Source of the DNA: Linyphia triangularis
Lineage: Eukaryota > Arthropoda > Arachnida > Araneae > Linyphiidae
DNA length: 64,000 nt
Assembly (NCBI GenBank): GCA_963978545.1
Contig: CAXBTE010000036.1
Coordinates: 1-64,000, forward strand
Reading direction: 5' to 3'
Position 1 is the stretch's first letter. The number at the start of each line of letters is the position of its first letter. Positions 1 through 10,500 of this stretch are shown here, piece after piece. The translations under genes and the position numbers were made by a program. The notes beneath the pieces are model-generated. The model was not told the DNA's origin. It saw only the letters and a list, made by a program, of their open reading frames with translations, and ran no database searches.

Positions 1-655
1 GCTATAAACTGAATTAAGGGTCCTTTTTTGGGCAGATTTGAAATAAAGTGACTGCAAATCATATTTCTATTTTAAAACCAAAATCTGGAAGCATTTTGAG
101 CCATTTTTTGGAAAAGTGATTTTTTCATAAAATTTCCTCCCCTTTGAAAAATTTCGAAAAATTTGAAAATTCAAAAAATTATTTTTTCAGTCACATTTGG
201 ACAGAATATGAATATAAAACATATTTCAGGTCCCCAAAAAAAATTTGGTAGCATTTGAGCCACTATTTTCAAAGTTCAAAATTTCCCTTTGAAAATACAT
301 TGATTTTACAGTTTTTGAATTTTTACTCATAGTGTATTTTGAGCACAGTATTGTAACTTGGCCACATTTAAGGTCTTCTATAGGAGATTCTTAAAAACGA
401 AAATCTTAACAACCACAAAATATTAAGGGGGTCAAAATTTGCAAAGTTGTTTTTTTCAGTGGTACACATACATAATTTTTACACAGAGAGTTTTGGGAGC
501 ACAATGTTGTAACTTGGCAACATTGAAGTTCATTAATAGGAGATTCTTAAAAACGAAAATCTTAACAACCACTAAATATTAAGGGGGTCGAAAGTTGATC
601 CCAAAAAAGGACTGCATTTCAAACACTGAAAATTTCTGAATTTTACCTACATTTT

Positions 656-665
656 GGGCTATAAA
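656..665 (+). promoter_or_regulatory. TATA-like box GGGCTATAAA at the A and C unit start (representative)
   Basis: GGGCTATAAA opens every A monomer I aligned and most C units, and is the best-conserved sequence shared by the two families. Exceptions in C keep most of it: GGGATATAAA, GGCTATACA and GGTTTATAAA. It resembles a TATA box, but in AT-rich DNA this can be coincidence. I used it as the phase marker and do not claim promoter activity. Confidence 0.25.
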
Positions 666-1322
666 CTGAATTAAGGGTCCTTTATTGGGCAGATTTGAAA
701 TAAAGTGACTGCAAATCATATTTCTATTTTAAAACCAAAATCTGGAAGCATTTTGAGCCATTTTTTGGAAAAGTGATTTTTTCATAAAATTTCCTAAGGC
801 TAACCCCTTTGAAAAATTTCGAAAAATTTGAAAATTCAAAAAATTATTTTTTCAGTCACATTTGGACAGAATATGAATATAAAACATATTTCAGGTCCCC
901 AAAAAAAATTTGGTAGCATTTGAGCCACTATTTTCAAAGTTCAAAATTTCCCTTTGAAAATACATTGATTTTACAGTTTTTGAATTTTTACTCATAGTGT
1001 ATTTTGAGCACAGTATTGTAACTTGGCCACATTTAAGGTCTTCTATAGGAGATTCTTAAAAACGAAAATCTTAACAACCACAAAATATTAAGGGGGTCAA
1101 AATTTGCAAAGTTGTTTTTTTCAGTGGTACACATACATAATTTTTACACAGAGAGTTTTGGGAGCACAATGTTGTAACTTGGCAACATTGAAGTTCATTA
1201 ATAGGAGATTCTTAAAAACGAAAATCTTAACAACCACTAAATATTAAGGGGGTCGAAAGTTGATCCCAAAAAAGGACTGCATTTCAAACACTGAAAATTT
1301 CTGAATTTTACCTACATTTTGG
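658..1322. repeat. Representative complete A monomer (665 bp) and its sub-repeats
   Basis: This copy shows the internal plan of A. A first half contains two related stretches 168 bp apart: TCTGGAAGCATTTTGAGCC at 741 and TTTGGTAGCATTTGAGCC 168 bp on. One B segment lies between them. A second half contains two copies of a 53 bp block (1046-1098 and 1202-1254) 156 bp apart, differing at only a couple of bases. Two 168 bp and two 156 bp sub-units account for nearly all of the 665 bp, so A is probably an ancient tetramer of a roughly 160 bp repeat. Confidence 0.85.
1046..1254. repeat. Internal direct repeat of A, 53 bp copies 156 bp apart
   Basis: Both copies begin TAGGAGATTCTTAAAAACG and end TATTAAGGGGGTC. 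The flanks are also related, with GCACAGTATTGTAACTTGGCC before the first resembling GCACAATGTTGTAACTTGG before the second. The pair is present in every complete A monomer. The second copy is the one that differs between the two A haplotypes (ACGAAAATC or ATGAAAATC). Confidence 0.9.
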
Positions 1323-4300
1323 GCTATAAACTGAATTAAGGGTCCTTTTTTGGGCAGATTTGAAATAAAGTGACTGCAAATCATATTTCTATTTTAAAAC
1401 CAAAATCTGGAAGCATTTTGAGCCATTTTTTGGAAAAGTGATTTTTTCATAAAATTTCCTAAGGCTAACCCCTTTGAAAAATTTCGAAAAATTTGAAAAT
1501 TCAAAAAATTATTTTTTCAGTCACATTTGGACAGAATATAAATATAAAACATATTTCAGGTCCCCAAAAAAAATTTGGTAGCATTTGAGCCACTATTTTC
1601 AAAGTTCAAAATTTCCCTTTGAAAATACATTGATTTTACAGTTTTTGAATTTTTACTCATAGTGTATTTTGAGCACAGTATTGTAACTTGGCCACATTTA
1701 AGGTCTTCTATAGGAGATTCTTAAAAACGAAAATCTTAACAACCACAAAATTTTAAGGGGGTCAAAATTTGCAAAGTTGTTTTTTTCAGTGGTACACATA
1801 CATAATTTTTACACAGAGAGTTTTGGGAGCACAATGTTGTAACTTGGCAACATTGAAGTTCATTAATAGGAGATTCTTAAAAACCAAAATCTTAACAACC
1901 ACTAAATATTAAGGGGGTCGAAAGTTGATCCCAAAAAAGGACTGCATTTCAAACACTGAAAATTTCTGAATTTTACCTACATTTTGGGCTATAAACTGAA
2001 TTAAGGGTCCTTTTTTGGGCAGATTTGAAATAAAGTGACTGCAAATCATATTTCTATTTTAAAACCAAAATCTGGAAGCATTTTGAGCCATTTTTTGGAA
2101 AAGTGATTTTTTCATAAAATTTCCTAAGGCTAACCCCTTTGAAAAATTTCGAAAAATTTGAAAATTCAAAAAATTATTTTTTCAGTCACATTTGGACAGA
2201 ATATAAATATAAAACATATTTCAGGTCCCCAAAAAAAATTTGGTAGCATTTGAGCCACTATTTTCAAAGTTCAAAATTTCCCTTTGAAAATACATTGATT
2301 TTACAGTTTTTGAATTTTTACTCATAGTGTATTTGGAGCACAGTATTGTAACTTGGCCACATTTAAGGTCTTCTATAGGAGATTCTTAAAAACGAAAATC
2401 TTAACAACCACAAAATATTAAGGGGGTCAAAATTTGCAAAGTTGTTTTTTTCAGTGGTACACATACATAATTTTTACACAGAGAGTTTTGGGAGCACAAT
2501 GTTGTAACTTGGCAACATTGAAGTTCATTAATAGGAGATTCTTAAAAACGAAAATCTTAACAACCACTAAATATTAAGGGGGTCTAAAGTTGATCCCAAA
2601 AAAAGGACTGCATTTCAAACACTGAAAATTTCTGAATTTTACCTACATTTTGGGCTATAAACTGAATTAAGGGTCCTTTTTTGGGCAGATTTGAAATAAA
2701 GTGACTGCAAATCATATTTCTATTTTAAAACCAAAATCTGGAAGCATTTTGAGCCATTTTTTGGAAAAGTGATTTTTTCATAAAATTTCCTCCCCTTTGA
2801 AAAATTTCGAAAAATTTGAAAATTCAAAAAATTATTTTTTCAGTCACATTTGGACAGAATATGAATATAAAACATATTTCAGGTCCCCAAAAAAAATTTG
2901 GTAGCATTTGAGCCACTATTTTCAAAGTTCAAAATTTCCCTTTGAAAATACATTGATTTTACAGTTTTTGAATTTTTACTCATAGTGTATTTTGAGCACA
3001 GTATTGTAACTTGGCCACATTTAAGGTCTTCTATAGGAGATTCTTAAAAACGAAAATCTTAACAACCACAAAATATTAAGGGGGTCAAAATTTGCAAAGT
3101 TGTTTTTTTCAGTGGTACACATACATAATTTTTACACAGAGAGTTTTGGGAGCACAATGTTGTAACTTGGCAACATTGAAGTTCATTAATAGGAGATTCT
3201 TAAAAACGAAAATCTTAACAACCACTAAATATTAAGGGGGTCGAAAGTTGATCCCAAAAAAGGACTGCATTTCAAACACTGAAAATTTCTGAATTTTACC
3301 TACATTTTGGGCTATAAACTGAATTAAGGGTCCTTTATTGGGCAGATTTGAAATAAAGTGACTGCAAATCATATTTCTATTTTAAAACCAAAATCTGGAA
3401 GCATTTTGAGCCATTTTTTGGAAAAGTGATTTTTTCATAAAATTTCCTAAGGCTAACCCCTTTGAAAAATTTCGAAAAATTTGAAAATTCAAAAAATTAT
3501 TTTTTCAGTCACATTTGGACAGAATATGAATATAAAACATATTTCAGGTCCCCAAAAAAAATTTGGTAGCATTTGAGCCACTATTTTCAAAGTTCAAAAT
3601 TTCCCTTTGAAAATACATTGATTTTACAGTTTTTGAATTTTTACTCATAGTGTATTTTGAGCACAGTATTGTAACTTGGCCACATTTAAGGTCTTCTATA
3701 GGAGATTCTTAAAAACGAAAATCTTAACAACCACAAAATATTAAGGGGGTCAAAATTTGCAAAGTTGTTTTTTTCAGTGGTACACATACATAATTTTTAC
3801 ACAGAGAGTTTTGGGAGCACAATGTTGTAACTTGGCAACATTGAAGTTCATTAATAGGAGATTCTTAAAAACGAAAATCTTAACAACCACTAAATATTAA
3901 GGGGGTCGAAAGTTGATCCCAAAAAAGGACTGCATTTCAAACACTGAAAATTTCTGAATTTTACCTACATTTTGGGCTATAAACTGAATTAAGGGTCCTT
4001 TTTTGGGCAGATTTGAAATAAAGTGACTGCAAATCATATTTCTATTTTAAAACCAAAATCTGGAAGCATTTTGAGCCATTTTTTGGAAAAGTGATTTTTT
4101 CATAAAATTTCCTAAGGCTAACCCCTTTGAAAAATTTCGAAAAATTTGAAAATTCAAAAAATTATTTTTTCAGTCACATTTGGACAGAATATAAATATAA
4201 AACATATTTCAGGTCCCCAAAAAAAATTTGGTAGCATTTGAGCCATTATTTTCAAAGTTCAAAATTTCCCTTTGAAAATACATTGATTGTATTTTGGAGT

Positions 4301-4754
4301 TTTTGAATTTTTACTCGTAGTGTATTTGGAGCACAGTATTGTAACTTGGCCACATTTAAGGTCTTCTATAGGAGATTCTTAAAAACGAAAATCTTAACAA
4401 CCACAAAATATTAAGGGGGTCAAAATTTGCAAAGTTGTTTTTTTCAGTGGTACACATACATAATTTTTACACAGAGAGTTTTGGGAGCACAATGTTGTAA
4501 CTTGGCCACATTGAAGTTCATTAATAGGAGATTCTTAAAAACGAAAATCTTAACAACCACTAAATATTAAGGGGGTCGAAAGTTGATCCCAAAAATGGAC
4601 TGCATTTCAAACACTGAAAATTTCTGAATTTTACCTACATTTTGGGCTATAAACCGAATTAAGGGTCCTTTTTTGGGCAGATTTGAAATAAAGTGACTGT
4701 AAATCATAATTCTATTTTAAAACCAAAATCTGGAAGCATTTTGAGCCATTTTTT

Positions 4755-5403
4755 GGAAAAGTGATTTTTTCATAAAATTTCCTAAGGCTAACCCCTTTGA
4801 AAAATTTCGAAAAATTTGAAAATTCAAAAAATTATTTTTTGGAAAAGTGATTTTTTCATAAAATTTCCCAAGGCTAACCCCTTTCAAAAATTTCGAAAAA
4901 TTTGAAAATTCAAAAAATTATTTTTTGGAAAAGTGATTTTTTCATAAAATTTCCTAAGGCTAACCCCCTTTGAAAAATTTGAAAATTCAAAAAATTATTT
5001 TTTGGAAAAGTGATTTTTTCATAAAATTTCCTAAGACTAACCCCTTTGAAAAATTTCGAAAAATTTGAAAATTCAAAAAATTATTTTTTGGAAAAGTGAT
5101 TTTTTCATAAAATTTCCTAAGGCTAACCCCTTTGAAAAATTTGAAAATTCAAAAAATTATTTTTTGGAAAAGTGATTTTTTCATAAAATATCCTAAGGCT
5201 AACCCCTTTGAAAAATTTGAAAATTCAAAAAATTATTTTTTGGAAAAGTGATTTTTTCATAAAATTTCCTAAGACTAACCCCTTTGAAAAATTTCGAAAA
5301 ATTTGAAAATTCAAAAAATTATTTTTTGGAAAAGTGATTTTTTCATAAAATTTCCTAAGGCTAACCCCTTTGAAAAATTTGAAAATTCAAAAAATTATTT
5401 TTT
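4755..5403. repeat. B-family array, left flank of composite block 1
   Basis: Eight tandem copies of the segment GGAAAAGTGATTTTTTCAT...AAAAAATTATTTTTT, starting at 4755, 4841, 4927, 5004, 5090, 5166, 5242 and 5328. Units are 86 bp, or 76-77 bp when one CGAAAAATTT is missing. The segment occurs once in every ordinary A monomer and is amplified only beside C arrays. Minor variants include CCCAAGG (unit 2), CCTAAGACTAAC (units 4 and 7) and AAAATATCC (unit 6); their order is kept in the other blocks. Confidence 0.95.
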
Positions 5404-7128
5404 CAGTCAAATTTCGACAGAATATGAATATAAAACATATTTCAGGTCTTCAACTAAAATTTCCCAGCTAGTTTCAAAATTTCGTACAAAATCGTCTCCA
5501 TTTCTGAGCAAACGCGTTATTTTGGATTTTTTTGAATTTTAACGACAGTTTGGGCTATAAAGCGATTTAAGGGACCTTTCTTGGATAGTTTTGATAAAAA
5601 GTAACTCTTAAGCATTCTCCTATGTTAACAGCTAAATTTGACACATTTCGGACATTTCCCAGCTAAATTCCAAAATTTCGTTCAAAACCGTCTCTATTTC
5701 TGTGCTAACGCGTTATTTTGGATTTTACTGAATTTTCCCGACAGATTGGGCTATAAATCGATTTAAGGGTCTTTTCTTGAACAGTTTTGATAAAAAGTAA
5801 CTATTGAGCATTTTCAAAGCATTTCGGACATTTCCCAGCTAGTTTTAAAAATATCGTTCAAAATCGTCTCTATTTCTGTGTTAACGCGTTATTTTGGATT
5901 TTTCTGAATTTTACCGACAGTTTAGGCTATAAATCGATTTAAGGGTCCTTTCTTGAACAGTTTTGATAAAAAGTAACTTTTAAGCATACTCTTAGGTCAC
6001 AGCTAAAATTTTAAAGCATTTCGGACAATTCCCAGCTAGTTTCAGAAATTGCGTTCAAAACTGTCTCTATTTCTGTGTTAACGCGTTATTTTGGATTTTT
6101 CGGAATTCTACCAACAGTTTGGGCTATAAAGCGATTAAAGGGTCCTTTCTTGACAGTTTTGATAAAAAGTTACTTTTGAGCATTTTCAAAGCATTTCGGA
6201 CAATTCCCAGCTAGTTTTAAAAATGGCTTTCAAAATCGTCTCTATTTCTGTGTTAACGCGTTATTTTGGATTTTTCTGAATTTTACCGACAGTTTGGGCT
6301 ATAAAGCGATTTAAGGGTCCTTTCTTGACAGTTTTGATAAAAAGTAACTCTTGAGCATTTTCAAAGCATTTCGGACAATTCCCAGCTAGTTTTAAAAATA
6401 TCGTTCAAAATCGTCTCTATTTCTGTGTTAACGCGTTATTTTGGATTTTTCTGAATTTTACCGACAGTTTGGGCTATAAAGCGATTTAAGGGTCCTTTCT
6501 TGACAGTTTTGATAAAAAGTAACTCTTGAGCATTTTCAAAGCATTTCGGACAATTCCCAGCTAGTTTGAAAAATATCGTTCAAAATCGTCTCTATTTCTG
6601 TGTTAACGCGTTATTTTGGATTTTTCTGAATTTTACCGACAGTTTAGGCTATACAGCGATTTAAGGGTCCTTTCTTGACAGTTTTTATAAAAAGTTACTT
6701 TTGATCATTTTCAAAGCATTTCGGACAATTCCCAGCTAGTTTTAAAAATTGCTTTCAAAATCGTCTCTATTTCTGTGTTAACGCGTTATTTTGGATTTTT
6801 CTGAATTTTACCGATAATTTGGGATATAAATCGATATAAGGGTCCTTTCTTGAACAGTTTTGATAAAAAGTAACTTTTGAGCATACTCTAAGGTCACAGC
6901 TAAAATTTTAAAGCATTTCGGACAATTCCCAACTAGTTTCAAAAATTGCGTTCAAAAACGTCTCCATTTCTGTGTTAACGCGTTATTTTGGATTTTTCTG
7001 AATTATACCGACAGCTTGGTTTATAAAGCGATTTGAGGGTCCTTTCTTGGGCATATTTAATAAAAAGTTACTGTAAACTATATTTCTATTTTAAAACCAA
7101 AATCTGGAAGCATTTTGAGAAATTTTTT
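5404..7128. repeat. C-family satellite array in composite block 1 (9 units)
   Basis: The array opens with an A-like stretch (CAGTCAAATTTCGACAG) and then has units delimited by the GGGCTATAAA-type box at 5554, 5750, 5926, 6123, 6298, 6473, 6648, 6823 and 7020. Spacings are 196, 176, 197, 175, 175, 175, 175 and 197. Long units hold about 21 extra bp between the AAGCAT and CATTTCGG motifs. Nine ACGCGT cores are present, most within the palindrome TAACGCGTTA. The last unit grades into an A-like 5' segment ending CATTTTGAGAAATTTTTT. Unit 8 opens with GGGATATAAA and unit 9 with GGTTTATAAA. No gene is visible. Confidence 0.95.
5706..5715. other. Palindrome TAACGCGTTA, one per C unit (representative)
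   Basis: A perfect 10 bp palindrome with two CpGs in a CpG-poor background. In block 1 it occurs at 5706, 5882, 6079, 6254, 6429, 6604, 6779 and 6976; the first copy, at 5510, is AAACGCGTTA. The ACGCGT core is intact in all 49 C units I count in the window, and I saw none in the A or B arrays. Whether a protein binds it is unknown. Confidence 0.8.
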
Positions 7129-7527
7129 GGAAAAGTGATTTTTTCATAAAATTTCCTAAGTCTAACCCCTTTGAAAAATTTCGAAAAATTTGAAAATTCA
7201 AAAAATTATTTTTTGAAAAAGTAATTTTTTCGTAAAATTTCCTAAGGCTAACCCCCTTGAAAAATTTGAAAATTCAAAAAATATTTTTTGAAAAAGTGAT
7301 TTTTTCATAAAATTTCCTAAGGCTAACCCCTTTGAAAAATTTGAAAATTCAAAAAATTATTTTTTGAAAAAGTGATTTTTTCATAAAATTTCCTAAGGCT
7401 AACCCCTTTGAAAAATTTGAAAATTCAAAAATTTTTTTTTTGGAAAAGTGATTTTTTCATAAAATTTCCTAAGGCTAACCCCTTTGAAAAATTTCGAAAA
7501 ATTTGAAAATTCAAAAAATTATTTTTT
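7129..7527. repeat. B-family array, right flank of composite block 1
   Basis: Five B units start at 7129, 7215, 7290, 7366 and 7442. Several carry the right-flank form TTTTTTGAAAAAGTG in place of TTTTTTGGAAAAGTG. The array ends where the A monomer resumes at CAGTCACATTTGG. The equivalent arrays of blocks 2 and 3 have eight units, so this copy is three units shorter. Confidence 0.94.
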
Positions 7528-10500
7528 CAGTCACATTTGGACAGAATATGAATATAAAACATATTTCAGGTCCCCAAAAAAAATTTGGTAGCATTTGAGC
7601 CACTATTTTCAAAGTTCAAAATTTCCCTTTGAAAATACATTGATTTTACAGTTTTTGAATTTTTACTCATAGTGTATTTTGAGCACAGTATTGTAACTTG
7701 GCCACATTTAAGGTCTTCTATAGGAGATTCTTAAAAACGAAAATCTTAACAACCACAAAATATTAAGGGGGTCAAAATTTGCAAAGTTGTTTTTTTCAGT
7801 GGTACACATACATAATTTTTACACAGAGAGTTTTGGGAGCACAATGTTGTAACTTGGCAACATTGAAGTTCATTAATAGGAGATTCTTAAAAACGAAAAT
7901 CTTAACAACCACTAAATATTAAGGGGGTCGAAAGTTGATCCCAAAAAAGGACTGCATTTCAAACACTGAAAATTTCTGAATTTTACCTACATTTTGGGCT
8001 ATAAACTGAATTAAGGGTCCTTTTTTGGGCAGATTTGAAATAAAGTGACTGCAAATCATATTTCTATTTTAAAACCAAAATCTGGAAGCATTTTGAGCCA
8101 TTTTTTGGAAAAGTGATTTTTTCATAAAATTTCCTAAGGCTAACCCCTTTGAAAAATTTCGAAAAATTTGAAAATTCAAAAAATTATATTTTCAGTCACA
8201 TTTGGACAGAATATAAATATAAAACATATTTCAGGTCCCCAAAAAAAATCTGGAAGCATTTTGAGCCATTTTTTGGAAAAGTGATTTTTTCATAAAAATC
8301 CCTTTGAAAAATTTCGAAAAATTTGAAAATTCAAAAAATTATTTTTTCAGTCACATTTGGACAGAATATGAATATAAAACATATTTCAGGTCCCCAAAAA
8401 AAATTTGGTAGCATTTGAGCCACTATTTTCAAAGTTCAAAATTTCCCTTTGAAAATACATTGATTTTACAGTTTTTGAATTTTTACTCATAGTGTATTTT
8501 GAGCACAGTATTGTAACTTGGCCACATTTAAGGTCTTCTATAGGAGATTCTTAAAAACGAAAATCTTAACAACCACAAAATATTAAGGGGGTCAAAATTT
8601 GCAAAGTTGTTTTTTTCAGTGGTACACATACATAATTTTTACACAGAGAGTTTTGGGAGCACAATGTTGTGACTTGGCCACATTGAAGTTCATTAATAGG
8701 AGATTCTTAAAAATGAAAATCTTAACAACCACTAAATATTAAGGGGGTCGAAAGTTGATCCCAAAAAAGGACTGCATTTCAAACACTGAAAATTTCTGAA
8801 TTTTACCTACATTTTGGGCTATAAACTGAATTAAGGGTCCTTTATTGGGCAGATTTGAAATAAAGTGACTGCAAATCATATTTCTATTTTAAAACCAAAA
8901 TCTGGAAGCATTTTGAGCCATTTTTTGGAAAAGTGATTTTTTCATAAAATTTCCTAAGGCCTTTTGAAAAATTTCGAAAAATTTGAAAATTCAAAAAATT
9001 ATTTTTTCAGTCACATTTGGACAGAATATGAATATAAAACATATTTCAGGTCCCCAAAAAAAATTTGGTAGCATTTGAGCCACTATTTTCAAAGTTCAAA
9101 ATTTCCCTTTGAAAATACATTGATTTTACAGTTTTTGAATTTTTACTCATAGTGTATTTTGAGCACAGTATTGTAACTTGGCCACATTTAAGGTCTTCTA
9201 TAGGAGATTCTTAAAAACGAAAATCTTAACAACCACAAAATATTAAGGGGGTCAAAATTTGCAAAGTTGTTTTTTTCAGTGGTACACATACATAATTTTT
9301 ACACAGAGAGTTTTGGGAGCACAATGTTGTAACTTGGCAACATTGAAGTTCATTAATAGGAGATTCTTAAAAACGAAAATCTTAACAACCACTAAATATT
9401 AAGGGGGTCGAAAGTTGATCCCAAAAAAGGACTGCATTTCAAACACTGAAAATTTCTGAATTTTACCTACATTTTGGGCTATAAACTGAATTAAGGGTCC
9501 TTTTTTGGGCAGATTTGAAATAAAGTGACTGCAAATCATATTTCTATTTTAAAACCAAAATCTGGAAGCATTTTGAGCCATTTTTTGGAAAAGTGATTTT
9601 TTCATAAAATTTCCTAAGGCTAACCCCTTTGAAAAATTTCGAAAAATTTGAAAATTCAAAAAATTATTTTTTCAGTCACATTTGGACAGAATATGAATAT
9701 AAAACATATTTCAGGTCCCCAAAAAAAATTTGGTAGCATTTGAGCCACTATTTTCAAAGTTCAAAATTTCCCTTTGAAAATACATTGATTTTACAGTTTT
9801 TGAATTTTTACTCATAGTGTATTTTGAGCACAGTATTGTAACTTGGCCACATTTAAGGTCTTCTATAGGAGATTCTTAAAAACGAAAATCTTAACAACCA
9901 CAAAATATTAAGGGGGTCAAAATTTGCAAAGTTGTTTTTTTCAGTGGTACACATACATAATTTTTACACAGAGAGTTTTGGGAGCACAATGTTGTGACTT
10001 GGCCACATTGAAGTTCATTAATAGGAGATTCTTAAAAATGAAAATCTTAACAACCACTAAATATTAAGGGGGTCGAAAGTTTATCCCAAAAAAGGACTGC
10101 ATTTCAAACACTGAAAATTTCTGAATTTTACCTACATTTTGGGCTATAAACTGAATTAAAGGGTCCTTTTTTGGGCAGATTTGAAATAAAGTGACTGCAA
10201 ATCATATTTCTATTTTAAAACCAAAATCTGGAAGCATTTTGAGCCATTTTTTGGAAAAGTGATTTTTTCATAAAATTTCCTAAGGCTAACCCCTTTGAAA
10301 AATTTCGAAAAATTTGAAAATTCAAAAAATTATTTTTTCAGTCACATTTGGACAGAATATGAATATAAAACATATTTCAGGTCCCCAAAAAAAATTTGGT
10401 AGCATTTGAGCCACTATTTTCAAAGTTCAAAATTTCCCTTTGAAAATACATTGATTTTACAGTTTTTGAATTTTTACTCATAGTGTATTTTGAGCACAGT

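Larger units (their letters stand above)
1..4754. repeat. A-family satellite array 1 (about 665 bp monomers)
   Basis: Head-to-tail copies of a 665 bp monomer, phased here on the GCT of the box GGGCTATAAA. Monomers start at 1, 658, 1323, 1988, 2654, 3311, 3976 and 4646, giving lengths 657, 665, 665, 666, 657, 665 and 670; the last runs into the composite block. The 657 bp forms (1, 2654) lack 8 bp at the TCCTAAGGCTAACCCC site and read TCCTCCCC. The 670 bp form (3976) has GATTGTATTTTGGAG where others have GATTTTACAG. The monomer at 1323 carries ACAAAATTTTAAGGG and AAAAACCAAAATC, and the one at 1988 carries GTCTAAAG plus an extra A; these are useful tags for relating distant copies. No reading frame is maintained, so I see no gene here. 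The array begins before the window. Confidence 0.97.

Noticed and set aside
181..470. TTTTTTCAG and TTTACAG motifs resembling nematode 3' splice sites
   Set aside because: Several occur per A monomer, but no open exon follows and no paired coding structure exists. T-runs make such matches common.
781..830. CCTAAGGCTAACCCC as a telomere-like motif (reverse strand GGGGTTAGCCTTAGG)
   Set aside because: It occurs once per A or B unit, never in tandem, and does not match the nematode TTAGGC or vertebrate TTAGGG repeats. A subtelomeric position cannot be inferred from it.
5303..5542. A 79-codon open reading frame, repeated identically at 16788, 21707 and 54734, with 60-codon forms at 26769 and 59538
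   Set aside because: It spans the last B unit and the start of the C array, is low-complexity, rich in Phe, Lys and Ser, and has no recognisable domain. Identity between copies follows from block duplication. The 10 bp length steps in B would break any frame, and the start differs in blocks 4 and 6.
5671..5700. CENP-B box-like TTTCGTTCAAAACCGTC in C units
   Set aside because: It matches 7 of 9 essential bases of the mammalian box in about one unit per block, while most C units have ATCGTTCAAAATCGTC and match fewer. Given the AT-rich context and the uncertain taxon, I treat it as chance.
5404..7128. C array as a CRISPR array
   Set aside because: Units of 175-197 bp are similar throughout, with no short repeat separated by unique spacers, and there are no cas genes.
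4755..7527. Composite block as a transposon with terminal repeats
   Set aside because: The B arrays flank C in the same orientation, left and right differ, there is no target-site duplication or transposase, and B is an ordinary part of the A monomer.
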